DNA of 64,000 bases from Fremontodendron californicum (lineage: Eukaryota > Streptophyta > Magnoliopsida > Malvales > Malvaceae): positions 13,072,501-13,136,500 of the forward strand of contig JAULJL010000011.1 in NCBI GenBank assembly GCA_030761205.1, in the 5' to 3' direction. The position numbers and the translations under genes were made by a program. Each line of letters begins with the position of its first letter. Position 1 is the stretch's first letter. The notes below the pieces were generated by a model. It did not search any database, was not told the origin of the DNA, and saw nothing but the letters and a program-made list of their open reading frames with translations. Shown piece by piece: positions 53,619 through 64,000 of this stretch.

Positions 53619-55761
53619 TAATCGTGTGTTATCTCAAGTCTCCGTAAAAAATCGGTTTTAGATTTGGCATTTCAAATTAATTCCCAATTTAAAGAAAAAT
53701 AATTCCATTTTTAATTGAAAATGATTCGGAATTTATTAATTCTAAATTTTCCTATATTCCCCAACAAACGTGGCAAAATATAGAAATTTTTATTAACTTG
53801 GAAATTTTTTTTTGAATCATTCTCGTTTTAAAGAAGATATTCCGTTATTAATGATAATTGATAATATCCTCCCCAGCAAACCTGACAGAGAACTCATGAA
53901 TTATTTTAACTCGGGAATATCTTTATTTTATTGAAAATCATTATCTTTTTCAAAATATTTTAAAAAATATATATGAATATGAATATGTGTGACATGGTAA
54001 AGATGATATAACAAAGTCTAGATAATATAATGCAACCTAAATGATATGATATAATTTAAATGGCATAGCGTATTCTAAATGAAATGAAATATCCTAAGTG
54101 ATATGATATATTCTAAATTAAATGAAATATCCTAAGTAACATGATATATTCTAATAAAATTATATGACTTAAATGACATAGCAAATTTAAATGACATGGC
54201 ATATTTTAAATAATTTAATCTATATGACATGGAATACAATCTAAGTGACATGAAATGATATAAAACATAAAATAATGTTATCATGAAATATGCATGAAAA
54301 TAAACATAATAATGCATGAACATAGTATATGCTAAATGATGTGACAAAAATAAATGACTTAAATAAAAAGCATAGGATAGCATGAAATATTCAAAACCAT
54401 GTGACAAACAATATAACATCATAAAATATAAATAAAAATAATAACAATGCCATAGAAATTATCATAGCAAAAATCATATATTATACAATATGCACGAATA
54501 TGAAAAATGCAATGCATGAAAGTGTATTTTTTTCTTTAAATAAGGAAATCCTTATAGCTCAAAAGATATCCGGCTACCTTAGGAAAATATATAAAATTAA
54601 TTTTTCTAAAATCAAAATACTTTGTGATTGTTTGAAAGAAATTTTGAAAATCTTGGATGAAAAATAATTCATGGCCGAATTCCCTTTGAAAAAAGCTCTA
54701 ATTCCTAAGTTTGAAAACCCAAACTTGACCACTCTTGACCTGAGCTTTATAAAATCATTTTTAAAGATTAAAATAGTCTAAAAACCAATCTAGGACAGTA
54801 ACTAAAGTTCCTAACCAACCCCCTTTAAATGCCTTAGCCAAATTCAACAATTGTTTTTCTTTTGAATTCAAATCTGCCTCTACTATCCAGTTTTAAAACA
54901 CGATTTTTTAACCTAATTTTAAAAATTCAAAAAAATCTAAAAAAAATACTGAAGACTCAGAACGTGTAAAAATATACGGAAAAAATTGGCTTAATTTTCT
55001 GATTAAAGATAACTTCCAAAAAAATCAGGAAAGTTAGAAAACTGGGTGAAAACTGTTTTGCCAAAACACATTTTTTTGCCTTTGATAAAATCATTTAAAA
55101 AACAAAGTAAAAATATTGGAGACTCTCTTAAGGACCTAAAACAGTAGCTAAAACTTCTAAAAACTTGGACAAAAATTGGCTAAGCACAAAAAATCACAAA
55201 GGTATAATAATCAATTTGACAACTCTTTAATTTTCCACAAGTATGCTCAAGTGACCATGACTTTGAGCCATTGATTGGCCTAAATCATAAATCAAGTGGT
55301 ATGACATGATATGCATCAACATACAGCAAGTGAAATATATGAAATGCATGATTTATAACCTAAATGGTATGGAAAATGCATGGCATACATAATATGGCCT
55401 AGACCTAACCAACTTGCATGGCAATAAATGCAATCTTAACCTAAATATGCATGAGATGCATAATAATGCAAATGAGACTTAGACCTAACGTGACATGAAA
55501 ATGCATGGTAATACAAAGTGACCTAAGACCTAAATAGCATAACAATGCATGGCAATACCAATATGATTTAAGACCTTATATGCATGGGAATATGCATGGC
55601 AATTCAAGGATGACCTAGACCTAACAAACTTGCATGGCCATAAATGCAATCTTAACCTAAATATGCATGAGATGCATATAATGCAAATGAGACCTAGATC
55701 TAAAGTGACATGAAAATGCATGGTAATACAAAGTGACCTAAGACCTAAAGAGCATAACAAT
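53619..55761 (-). repeat. LTR H, middle segment
   Basis: Non-coding. 54000-54500 is a degenerate run of ATGACATGG/AAATGATATG motifs. 55396-55761 holds a tandem duplication with a period of 216 bp (copies near 55411 and 55627), the third part of which continues after element G. Confidence 0.7.
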
Positions 55762-55784
55762 TAGAGGTGGCAATTGGGCGGGTT

Positions 55785-56035
55785 CGGGCGGGTTCGGGTT
55801 GGGCTCATTCGGGTTCGGGTTTATTCGGGTTCGGGTTCATTCGGGTTCGGGCTCATTCGGGTTTGGATCCATCCGGGTTCGGGCTCATTCGGGTTCGGGT
55901 CCATTCGGGTTCGGGCTCATTCGGGTTCGGGCTCATTCGGTTTCGGGCCCATTCGGGTTCGGGCTCATTCGGGTTCGAACCCATTCGGGTTCGGGTCTAT
56001 TCTGGTTCGGGTTCGGGTTCGGTCTGGGTTCGGGT
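55785..56035. repeat. Left GGGTTCGG subterminal array
   Basis: About 13 units of 18 bp. Open frames across it are simple-sequence artefacts. Confidence 0.9.
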
Positions 56036-57064
56036 ATGTTTTACATCATTTTATTTTATATTAGATGTAATCATTTTTACGTAATTTAAATATTTATATC
56101 TAAAAACAAATTATTAATTTATTATTAATTTTATACTTTTGCTATTATATGATATTTTTAATTATATTTATTTTTTTAAATTAATATTTGTTAGCACCAA
56201 AAGAATAAGAAATTAATTTGTTATATAAAATCAAATTTTGAAATAATTTATTATAAAAAATATGATATATTATAAATTAATCATATTGATATTTAAAATA
56301 ATTGATTTGATGAACCCGAATTTCAAAATATAAATACATTATAATTTATATTCACTATAAAATAAAAAACTTTTAAAAATAAATCCTGGCCTTCATCTAT
56401 TCGTTTATATACTTATAAAATGCAAAAATTTTATGCTTATAGTCAAGATATATATATATATATATATATCGAGTACTTATATTTTTTTCATCAGTATAAA
56501 GTATAAATTATAAAGTAGTACTAAAAAAATATAATTTATATTTAAATTATACGTAATAAATATATAATTAATATGATTATTTATTAATATATAATAAATA
56601 TACCAAAAACCAAAAGGCCATAAAACCCAAAACCCCATTAAACCCACCCGCTAAAATAAAATCCCATGAAAGCCATAATCCAATTAAACCCACCCACCCT
56701 AACCTAACTGTATAAGTATAACCAAAAATGCCAAAATAATTGAATTATTGTCAATTTTTTTTACCCTTAAAGAATAATTGAATTATTGTCAAATTTTTTT
56801 TCACATCTCTAAATTTTTCAAGAATTTAAAATATTTAGATTGTAAATTCATCATGATATGAGACGTTAAAGTTATAACTTATAAGTACAAAATATAATTT
56901 ACTTTTTGATAAAATTATTATTTCATCATCATATATATATATATAATATTAAATTTTAATTAAATTATTAAAAAAAATAGAATAAAATTAATAATTAAAG
57001 TTATTGCTTTGTTAAAAAAAAACTAATAATTGCAAGTTGATTATTTTTATTTTTAGTATTAAAT

Positions 57065-57330
57065 TCGGGTTCGGGTTCGGGCCGGTCTCGGGTTCGGGTC
57101 CATTCGGGTTCGGGCTCATTCGGGTTCGGGCCCATTCGGGTTCGGGTCCATTCGGGTTCGGGTCCATTCGGGTTCGGGTCCATTCGGGTTTGGGCCCATT
57201 CGGGTTCGGGTCTATTCAGGTTCGGGCCCATTCGGGTTCAGGTTTTTTCGGGTTCGGGTTTTTGACTTTTTGGTCAAATCGGGTTTGGACGGGTTTGGGT
57301 TTTCCTGGGCGGGTTTTCGGGTTCGGGTTC
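57065..57330. repeat. Right GGGTTCGG subterminal array
   Basis: About 12 units in the same orientation as the left array, not inverted. Confidence 0.9.
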
Positions 57331-57353
57331 ATTTTGCCACCTCTAATAACAAT

Positions 57354-60348
57354 GCATGGCAATACCAATATGATTTAAGACCTTATATGCATGGGAATAT
57401 GCATGGCAATACAAGGATGGCCTAGACCTAAAATGTGATGAGAATGTATGAAAATTTAATGAACATATAATGATCAAACAAAACTAATACTAATGCATGA
57501 ACAAACAGCAACTAATACACAATCTCATGGCATAGTAATGCAAAGCATGGTACCTAAACAAAATGCAAATGCACACACAAGGCAAGGAGCACATGTAAAG
57601 GACGAATGGCCATTAAACAACCTAATGCAATCCTAGCTAGCAAATAACACAAACACATGGCAAACTAAATCACAAAATACACAACGTTATGGCATGAAAT
57701 ACAAACCTATCAATTTAAACAAAATGAAAATGCATATACAAAACAAAAGGAATCCTATTGGCCGAATGGTCATTAAATAACATGGTATAATCCTAGCTAG
57801 CAAATAACACAAACGCATGGTAGCAAACATGATAATAATGCAAATATGGTGGCTAACATATCTCATGAACATAGCAATGACAATATAACAAACACATGGC
57901 ATGGTCTAAATATGTGAACATAAATGGAAGCATACTAAGCAAGTAAACACAAAAAAATGCAAACATGGTAATTTAAACTTCTCATGGCCGAATAGTTTTA
58001 TGAACCTAGCATGGTATTTCCACAAACACATGGCATGGTATATTGCTAAACTACCACAATCAAGCTAACCTACTACAAATCAAGCTAATCTAACACAAGT
58101 AAGCTAACCTACCACAACAAATCTCATGAACAAGATCAAATATAAAATCATCTCAACAAAATGATACCGTTGTAAAAAAAGAAAAGGAAAACATGTTTTT
58201 TTTTTTATATATTTTCTTTAAAAAACAAAATAGTAGCTATTTAGAAACAAGTTTATTTCATATAAAGAAAAAATATCAATAAAAAAAAAAGCAAAATCAT
58301 GTCAATAAAATTTGAAAAAACCATGAAAGAACATAGCTACCTTGCTCTAGCTTTCCAAATCAAGAAGAAACAAGCCAAAACCTTTCTTTTCCTTCTCCTT
58401 TTTTCTCTTATCTTCTCTTCTCTTCTCTTCTCTTCTCCTTTTCTTTTCTTTTTTTCACTCCTTTTTTCCTTAGCTACTGCCTCTTTTCAGCCTTCAAACC
58501 TCATGAAAAAATCTATTGAGCCCTCCCCTAAAGCCTTGGCCGAATGGCCTCCCTTCTAGAAGAAAGTTGGTTATTTTTTTTCATCCAATGGCTATCACTT
58601 CATGATGCCTTCTATGTAAAAATCCCACCATTAGATTGGAATAATCAGCCCTTAAATATATGATTGCATGAAGATGATGTCATAAATAGGATCATAAAGA
58701 TGACATCATCCCTCTCCAACCATTAGTCCATGTGTTGCAAATTCAAAGGCTTGATCACAAAAATAACTACATTCCTCTTCTCTCTTGGCCCTTAGATGAA
58801 ATGGCTCAGCAAAATTAATCTCGATCATGGGCTTGGCTGATTGCCCTCTTAAAATCCAGCCCAATTCCATTGCAAGAAAAGCCCTTTTCGATTTCTTCGA
58901 TAAAATAACTTTTTTGACCCCCAAACCTAAATAAATAGCAAACGGACTCCAAATTCAAATTTTCTTTTTTCAATACTTCCAAAATAATAACAAAATTGAA
59001 TTCTAGAAGTTTTCAAAAAAATTCGAGTCCATTTGCTATTTTTTTGGATTTTTTCTTTCAAAATTGCCCTTTTGTGTACCCGAACTATTACCATTTTTTA
59101 AACAAGCTCCGAATCCAGATTTTTCTTCACCAATCTCTTCCAAATAAATTAAAAGTGTGATCTGGAAGTTTTGGTAATTTTTGGAGCTCATTTGCTATTT
59201 TTTCGGGATTTATCTTCTTGAATTTCTACATAATGCGTCCGGGATTTGGCCATTTTGCAAACAAACTCCGAATCTAAATTTTCTCTCTCCAATCTCTTTC
59301 AAATAATTTAAGAATGAGATCTGAAAATTTTCAGAATTTTTGGAGCTCATTCGCCATTTTGTTTGGGATTTATCCTTTTGAATTTCTACATAGTGGGCCC
59401 GGGATTTGCCATTTTGCAAACGAACTCCGAATCCGTATTTTCTTTCGTCAATCTCTCCGAAATGATTTAAGAATGATATTTGCAAATTTTCAGAATTTTT
59501 GGAGCTCATTTGCTATTTTTCCCAAAATTTCCAATTTTACCCTTTTGCCTCCGAAGTCCGGTTTTGCTCAAAACAAGTCTGATTTTCAGATTATCTTTTT
59601 CTGGGCCTTTTTCATATATCGAATTGGAGTTAGTCCAAAAATGCCCAATTTTTATGATCAAATTCCCTTCCGATTTGATTTTTTCTTTTTCCACTTGTCG
59701 GGAATTTCCTCTTTTTTTTCCTCCAATCGGCTCTTTTCTCGGAATTTCTTCGAACTGAGCCTTGGGCTATTCTTTTTTACTCACTCCTCATCAATTAGGG
59801 GTTTTAGTTTTACTGAATCGGGCTATTTCTGCAATTTTCCCAATTTCACCAAAATCCACCAAAAATCCTAATTCTTGGTTTTCTTCCGAATTGACTTTTC
59901 TTTCAGTTTTTCTTTCAATTAGCTTCTCCATTACCTGTAATCAGTGCTTATCTTTCATTTGGAACCTTTAATTTCAACCAATTTGATCGTTTAAGCACTT
60001 TTCCCCAAATTTTCGAACTAGGGTTTCTTTTCTACTAAAGCTCCGTAACCCAACTTCCGAACTCCATATCTTTCAATGTAGACCTATGATTATCAAAATT
60101 CTTTCACCAATGTTCAATTGAACTTCAAAACTTGATTTTGAAAGTTGGTTGACTTTTTCAGTAGTTGACTTTTTGAGGTTGACTTTTCATGGTTGACTTT
60201 TTCAAGATTGACTTTTTATGTTTGCTTTCTTAAACTAAGTCACAGGGTACCACCTGTAGGATGAGAAAAGCCTTTTTGCATTCTGAAACATCAATTTAGG
60301 AAGAAAACATACCTGCTTTACTGGTCCGGACAAAATTAGGTGTCTACA
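57354..60348 (-). repeat. LTR H, start segment
   Basis: Continues the 216-bp repeat, then AT-rich sequence with ATGGCATGG motifs and a CTTCT microsatellite (58381-58445). A roughly 100- to 130-bp degenerate repeat follows at 58920-59560 (ATTTGCTATTTTT, GAACTCCGAATC, TTTTCAGAATTTTTGGAGC). Near the LTR start is a GTTGACTTTTT repeat at 60150-60220. No coding region. Confidence 0.7.
58381..58445. repeat. CTTCT/TTCTC microsatellite
   Basis: Pyrimidine-only tract, five-base unit TTCTC repeated about seven times with flanking variants. Confidence 0.85.
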
Positions 60349-60361
60349 GCTGCCCCTCTTT
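60349..60361 (-). other. Polypurine tract of element H
   Basis: Minus-strand AAAGAGGGGCAGC directly before TGTAGACACC. It fixes the element's orientation and the LTR boundary. Confidence 0.8.
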
Positions 60362-60599
60362 GGCTATTGCTGAGAATCAAGAATCAGGCAAAGATAAACA
60401 AACACTAATTTGTCCGGTTTGTGAAATCATATGAGAAGAAAAGGGAAAGGGATTTTCATACATCAATTTTTTTTTTTTTTTTTTTTTGTTTTTGAAAAAG
60501 CTATAAATTGAAGATTTTGCCTTTAAATTGAATTCCCTGACTAATCAAGGCTCGACTTGTCTTAAGGAAATGGGTTCGATTTTAAACAAAATATTTGAC

Positions 60600-61790
60600 T
60601 CATTTGAGGAGCAGAACGAGTTTTAAAACAAAAGAAAATACCTCGACGATGGTCTCGGGGCTCGACTCATTTGAGAAGCAGAACGAGTTCGATTTATAAA
60701 CAAAAGAAAATGCCTGGTTTTGGTAAATTTGACTTTGAAAACTAAAGGAATATAGCTCGACGATGGTCTCGGGGCTGGACTCATTTGAGAAGCAGAAATA
60801 GTTCGATTTGAAAAACAAAAAGAAATACCTCGACGATGGTCTCGGGGCTCGACTCATTTGAGAAGCAGAACGAGTTCGATTTTAAAAACAAAAAGGAATG
60901 CCTAGATTTGGCTCATTTGTAAAATAAATTTGACTTTGAAAACTAAAGGAATATACCTCGACGTTGGTCTCGGGGCTCAACTCATTTGAGAAGCAGAATG
61001 AATTCAATTAAAAAAAGGAAATACCTCGACGATGGTCTCGGGGTTCGACTCATTTGAGAAGCAGAATGAATTCGATTTAAAACAAAAGAAAATACCTCGA
61101 CGATGGTCTCGGGGCTCGACTCATTTGAGAAGTAGAATGAATTCGATTTAAAACAAAAGGAAATACCTCGACGATGGTCTCAAGGCTCAATTCATTTGAT
61201 AAACAGAATGAATTCGATTTAAAACAAAAGAAAATACCTCGACGATGGTCTCGGGGCTCGACTTATTTGATAAACAGAATGAATTTGATTTAAAACAAAA
61301 GAAAATACCTCGAAGATGGTCTCGGGGCTCAACTCATTTGAGAAATAGAATGAATTCGATATAAAACAGAAGGAAATACCTCAACGATGTTCTCGGGGCT
61401 CGACTTATTTGAGAAGCAGAATGAATTCGATTCAAAACAGAAGGAAATACCTCTACGATGGTCTCGGGGATTGGCTCATTTGAGAAGCAGAATGAATTCG
61501 ATTTAAAACAAAAGGAAATACCTCGGTGATGGTCTCGGGGCTCGACTCATTTGAGAAGCAGAATGAATTCGATTTAAAATAGAAGGAAATACCTCGACGA
61601 TGATCTCAGGGCTAGACTCATTTGAGAAGCAGAAAGAGTTCGAATTTAAAACAAAAGGAAATACTAAGAATGATCCTGGGTTTGATTCATTTGGAAAAAT
61701 AAATTTAACTTGAAAATGAAAGGAACATACCTCGATAGCAGTCTCGGGGCTCGACTCATTTGAGAAGCAGAATAAGTTCGATTTAAAAAC
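60600..61790 (-). repeat. 71-bp minisatellite in the element H 3' region
   Basis: About fourteen copies of a 71-bp unit marked by CCTCGACGATGGTCTCGGGG and CTCATTTGAGAAGCAGAA. Starts at 61024, 61095, 61166 and 61237 show the period. Some early units carry an extra block with TTTGACTTTGAAAACTAAAG, making them about 115-130 bp. Open frames in it are by-products. Confidence 0.92.
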
Positions 61791-62029
61791 AAAATTTTTC
61801 ATGATTCCTGCAATATCAGCTAAATGCAATGATGAGAATGACATGCTTTGCAAATGTCTGTATGTTTCCTAAGGATGAATGCAATCAAATGACTGTGTTA
61901 TGATTATTAACCCATGGTTTCTTTGAAGTTCACAAACTATGTGACTTAATGATAGAGTCTTCAACTTTTCACTGATGCCCTACTTGTGGAACCTTCAATC
62001 AAGATAAATTGTCAAACAGTCTTTCTTGA

Positions 62030-62400
62030 TGCAGATACTTCTTGGAATGATGCAAAATAAAATGCTAATGCTTCATGGTGCAAATGTCTTCAATTGATGC
62101 AACTACTTCTTAATGCAGATGCAGATATTAAGTAAGATGCAAATGCTTTATGGTACAAATGCAAATGTCTTGAATTGATACACATGCTTCTTGATGCAGA
62201 TACAGATGTCTTGCATTGATGCAAATGCTTGAGATGATGCGAATGCAAATATCTATAGAGGATGTAATTGTAAAGGTAGAATGCAGATGCTCATGGAATA
62301 GTGCAAATGCAAATACCCATGAATGATGCAAATGCTTGTTGACACGGCGCAGATGCAAAGCTTAATAAAGGGATGAGTGCTCATGAGTGATGCAAATGTC
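62030..62400. repeat. Degenerate GATGCAAATGC repeat
   Basis: About fifteen imperfect copies of a 20- to 30-bp unit around GATGCAAATGCTT(C/G). No gene. Confidence 0.75.
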
Positions 62401-63929
62401 CCTGATCGTTTTTCTAGACTCTGGCTTAGCTTTTCCCATTCATTTTTTCTCTTCAAATCAGAGTATATCTTCAATCCTTTTTCAATCTTTGGCTATTCTC
62501 TTGCCCCAACAGTTTTCAAACTCTTATCAACAGAAATTTGCTTGCTGAGTTCTATTTCTTCTTCTCATATTTGGAAGTCAAGGTTAACCCTAGTAGTTCC
62601 ACACCTTTGTGTTAGAGAAACCCTTATCTCATGTCAACATTAAAATTGGGTATTTCAAAAATATTTTTATTTTCCCTTTTTGAAAAACAATTTTACTTAT
62701 TTAATGAAAACTTTTGAGCCAAAAAAAATTTAACCCCACAGTGTGTGATGTACAAATCTTTTGAAGATTGATGATCACTGTTAGAAATTTCCCTAAGTGT
62801 CAATTTAGGTTTTTCAACTTGAATTGACAAGGCTTGGTACATCAAGATTTTGGTTTTTCCAGGAAAACTTCACAACAAAAATGTATGCCCCTTCTAGGCT
62901 CACAAATGGAACAAATTTTATATATCATGAATTCATTGAGAACCAAACAAATTCGACATTCTTTAGTTTCCATATCAAGGTATTTTGAAAGGCATCAAGG
63001 TTGGTCGGGATGTTTACACCGGAAAATTTAATTTTGGAGGGAACAAAGAGTTTCAATTTTTGAAGACAATCCTCCGAATGAGAGCTGTCAATTTGGGAGG
63101 TTCAGGAATTCCTAGATGTTCCTCGATGACCATTTCATCCATTTCACTCTAGACCACCCATTTTTGAGTTTTCGCCCTAGAGTCCCATTATTTCCATTTT
63201 TTCTTTCTTTTTTTTGTTGTTCTACCATGCATTTGATAATTCTAAATTCTTTCTTAGTGGAATGATAATTCGATGAAATGGGATAAAATCTAAGGAAAAA
63301 CCTTTCAAGTTAAATATTCATGCTTGATCAAAATGGACTTTTAAAACATGTAATTTAGGCCATGGCTCGGGGTTCAGAAAGAAAGGATAAATAGGCCCGG
63401 AATCTGTGTTTGAGGGTAATCAAATCAAGGATCATTTTTTGAGGAGGATTCCCTTTTGAAGCATTTATCCCTTTTTGGATTTTTCATTCCTTTTTGACTT
63501 TTGCTCTTTTTCTTCCTTGCTTTTGGCTTTCATTTGCCATACTTTTTCACACTTTTTATTTTGTTTTGTTCTTGGTTTCCATTTTGCCATCTTTTCCTTT
63601 TTCTTTGACAGAGTGAGCCCCTATTCATTTTAGAGCTCAGTTTGCTTTGTATCTGTTGTTTGGGTTAGGACTCATTCCTCAATGATCTTTGAGAAGATTT
63701 TTCCTTGCATTTGCCCCCTAGTGTAGAGGGTGATCCTTGATCAGGGTTCAAAGAAGAAATAATTCTTTTGGCTCAAAAGGGGTGACTATGGATAATTTCT
63801 TCTTGTGAAAGGGATATGAAAGATTGCCATTTCTCATATCAAGCACAAATATTCTCATTGAAAAGCAATCCTCAGGGGAAATAGATAATCAAAATTTCAT
63901 TTTGCACTTTGGAATTGTTGTCAATTTTA
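62401..63929. other. Non-coding sequence of element H
   Basis: T-rich sequence with no frame, RNA gene or repeat that I can support. Confidence 0.5.
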
Positions 63930-64000
63930 ATCACGCAAGTGCACGTATCGTTGACAAGTAATATAATGAAAAGTAGAGTGTCGAACCCACGAGGAATTGT

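Larger units (their letters stand above)
55762..57345. mobile_element. Non-autonomous hAT element G with GGGTTCGG arrays
   Basis: 1,584 bp with perfect 8-bp target duplication ATAACAAT (55754-55761 and 57346-57353) and terminal inverted repeats TAGAGGTGGCAA / TTGCCACCTCTA. The 8-bp duplication and the termini place it in the hAT superfamily. Both ends carry arrays of CATTCGGGTTCGGG(T/C)(C/T) units (55785-56035 and 57065-57330). The centre is AT-rich with no transposase. Confidence 0.92.
42947..60348 (-). repeat. Giant 3' LTR of Ogre/Tat-like element H, split by two insertions
   Basis: On the minus strand it starts TGTAGACACC directly after a polypurine tract at 60349 and ends GGTTGCGACA at 42947. 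It is split by gypsy F and hAT element G. Without them and their target duplications the LTR is about 5.49 kb, a size typical of Ogre-type elements. The block GGGCGTTGTGGGGGTGCTAA and CCGAGTCCCGAACCC (minus strand, 43213-43278) is shared by LTRs of this group in many plants. The other LTR is outside the window. Confidence 0.75.
60349..64000 (-). mobile_element. Element H internal 3' region, continues out of the window
   Basis: Sequence upstream (in element sense) of the 3' LTR. It holds tandem repeats at 60600-61790 and 62030-62400 and otherwise low-complexity T-rich sequence. I cannot identify gag or pol; these would lie beyond 64000. The last 70 bp (CGCAAGTGCACGTATCGTTG and GTGTCGAACCCACGAGG) resemble a dispersed plant repeat and may be a separate element. 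Confidence 0.55.

Noticed and set aside
55767..57378. Overlapping frames of about 100 codons rich in Gly, Ser, Arg and Phe
   Set aside because: They are translations of the GGGTTCGG arrays in all frames of the hAT element, not genes.
60600..61853. Minus-strand frames with repeated SNESSPETIVE
   Set aside because: They follow the 71-bp minisatellite, change frame between units, and have no start or context of a gene.

Overview
The window is nuclear DNA of a flowering plant, most likely a eudicot; I do not name the species. The evidence is an aldehyde dehydrogenase gene with plant-type exon structure, several families of plant LTR retrotransposons, a hAT-type element, a MITE and a fragment of plastid DNA. 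One host gene is well supported. Most of the rest is transposable elements nested inside one another, plus AT-rich tandem repeats.

Bases 1-2,146: AT-rich intergenic DNA with a decayed pentatricopeptide-repeat (PPR) fragment near 720-905. Bases 2,147-31,790 (minus strand): a ten-exon aldehyde dehydrogenase family 3 gene (ALDH3). Exons 1-9 lie at 27,210-31,790 and the last exon at 2,147-2,386. They are separated by a 24.8-kb intron 9, of which only about 640 bp is host sequence; the rest is a retrotransposon nest. Upstream, a spliced 51-codon ORF (34,867-34,827 joined to 32,071-31,957) and a TATA box near 35,030 probably belong to the 5' leader of the same transcription unit. The exon 6/7 junction lacks an in-frame acceptor and a near-invariant Gly is changed to Glu, so the allele may be damaged.

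The nest in intron 9: Ty3/gypsy chromovirus A (2,677-26,860, plus strand) carries a solo copia LTR (5,542-6,424, minus) and copia element B (7,615-26,221, plus). Inside B lie a MITE (12,402-12,600), an intact and very young copia element C (12,757-17,918, minus, one uninterrupted 1,459-codon polyprotein), an internally deleted gypsy chromovirus D (20,029-23,285, minus), and a 2,565-bp array E of three tandem LTR-like units (23,596-26,160). C, D, the solo LTR and E each have a perfect 5-bp target duplication, so the insertion order can be read directly.

Bases 32,633-33,036 are a rearranged plastid insertion (rps2 and atpA fragments). Bases 35,390-42,946 are mostly an AT-rich satellite of about 200 bp, with a non-satellite spacer at 38,460-40,380. 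Bases 42,947-60,348 are one giant LTR (about 5.5 kb when its insertions are removed) of a minus-strand Ogre/Tat-like element H. It is split by a Del/Tekay-like gypsy element F (43,295-53,613) and a hAT element G (55,762-57,345). Bases 60,349-64,000 are H's internal 3' region, with a polypurine tract and a 71-bp minisatellite.

Only element C looks able to encode a complete set of retrotransposition enzymes. The other elements carry stops, deletions or mutated catalytic residues.
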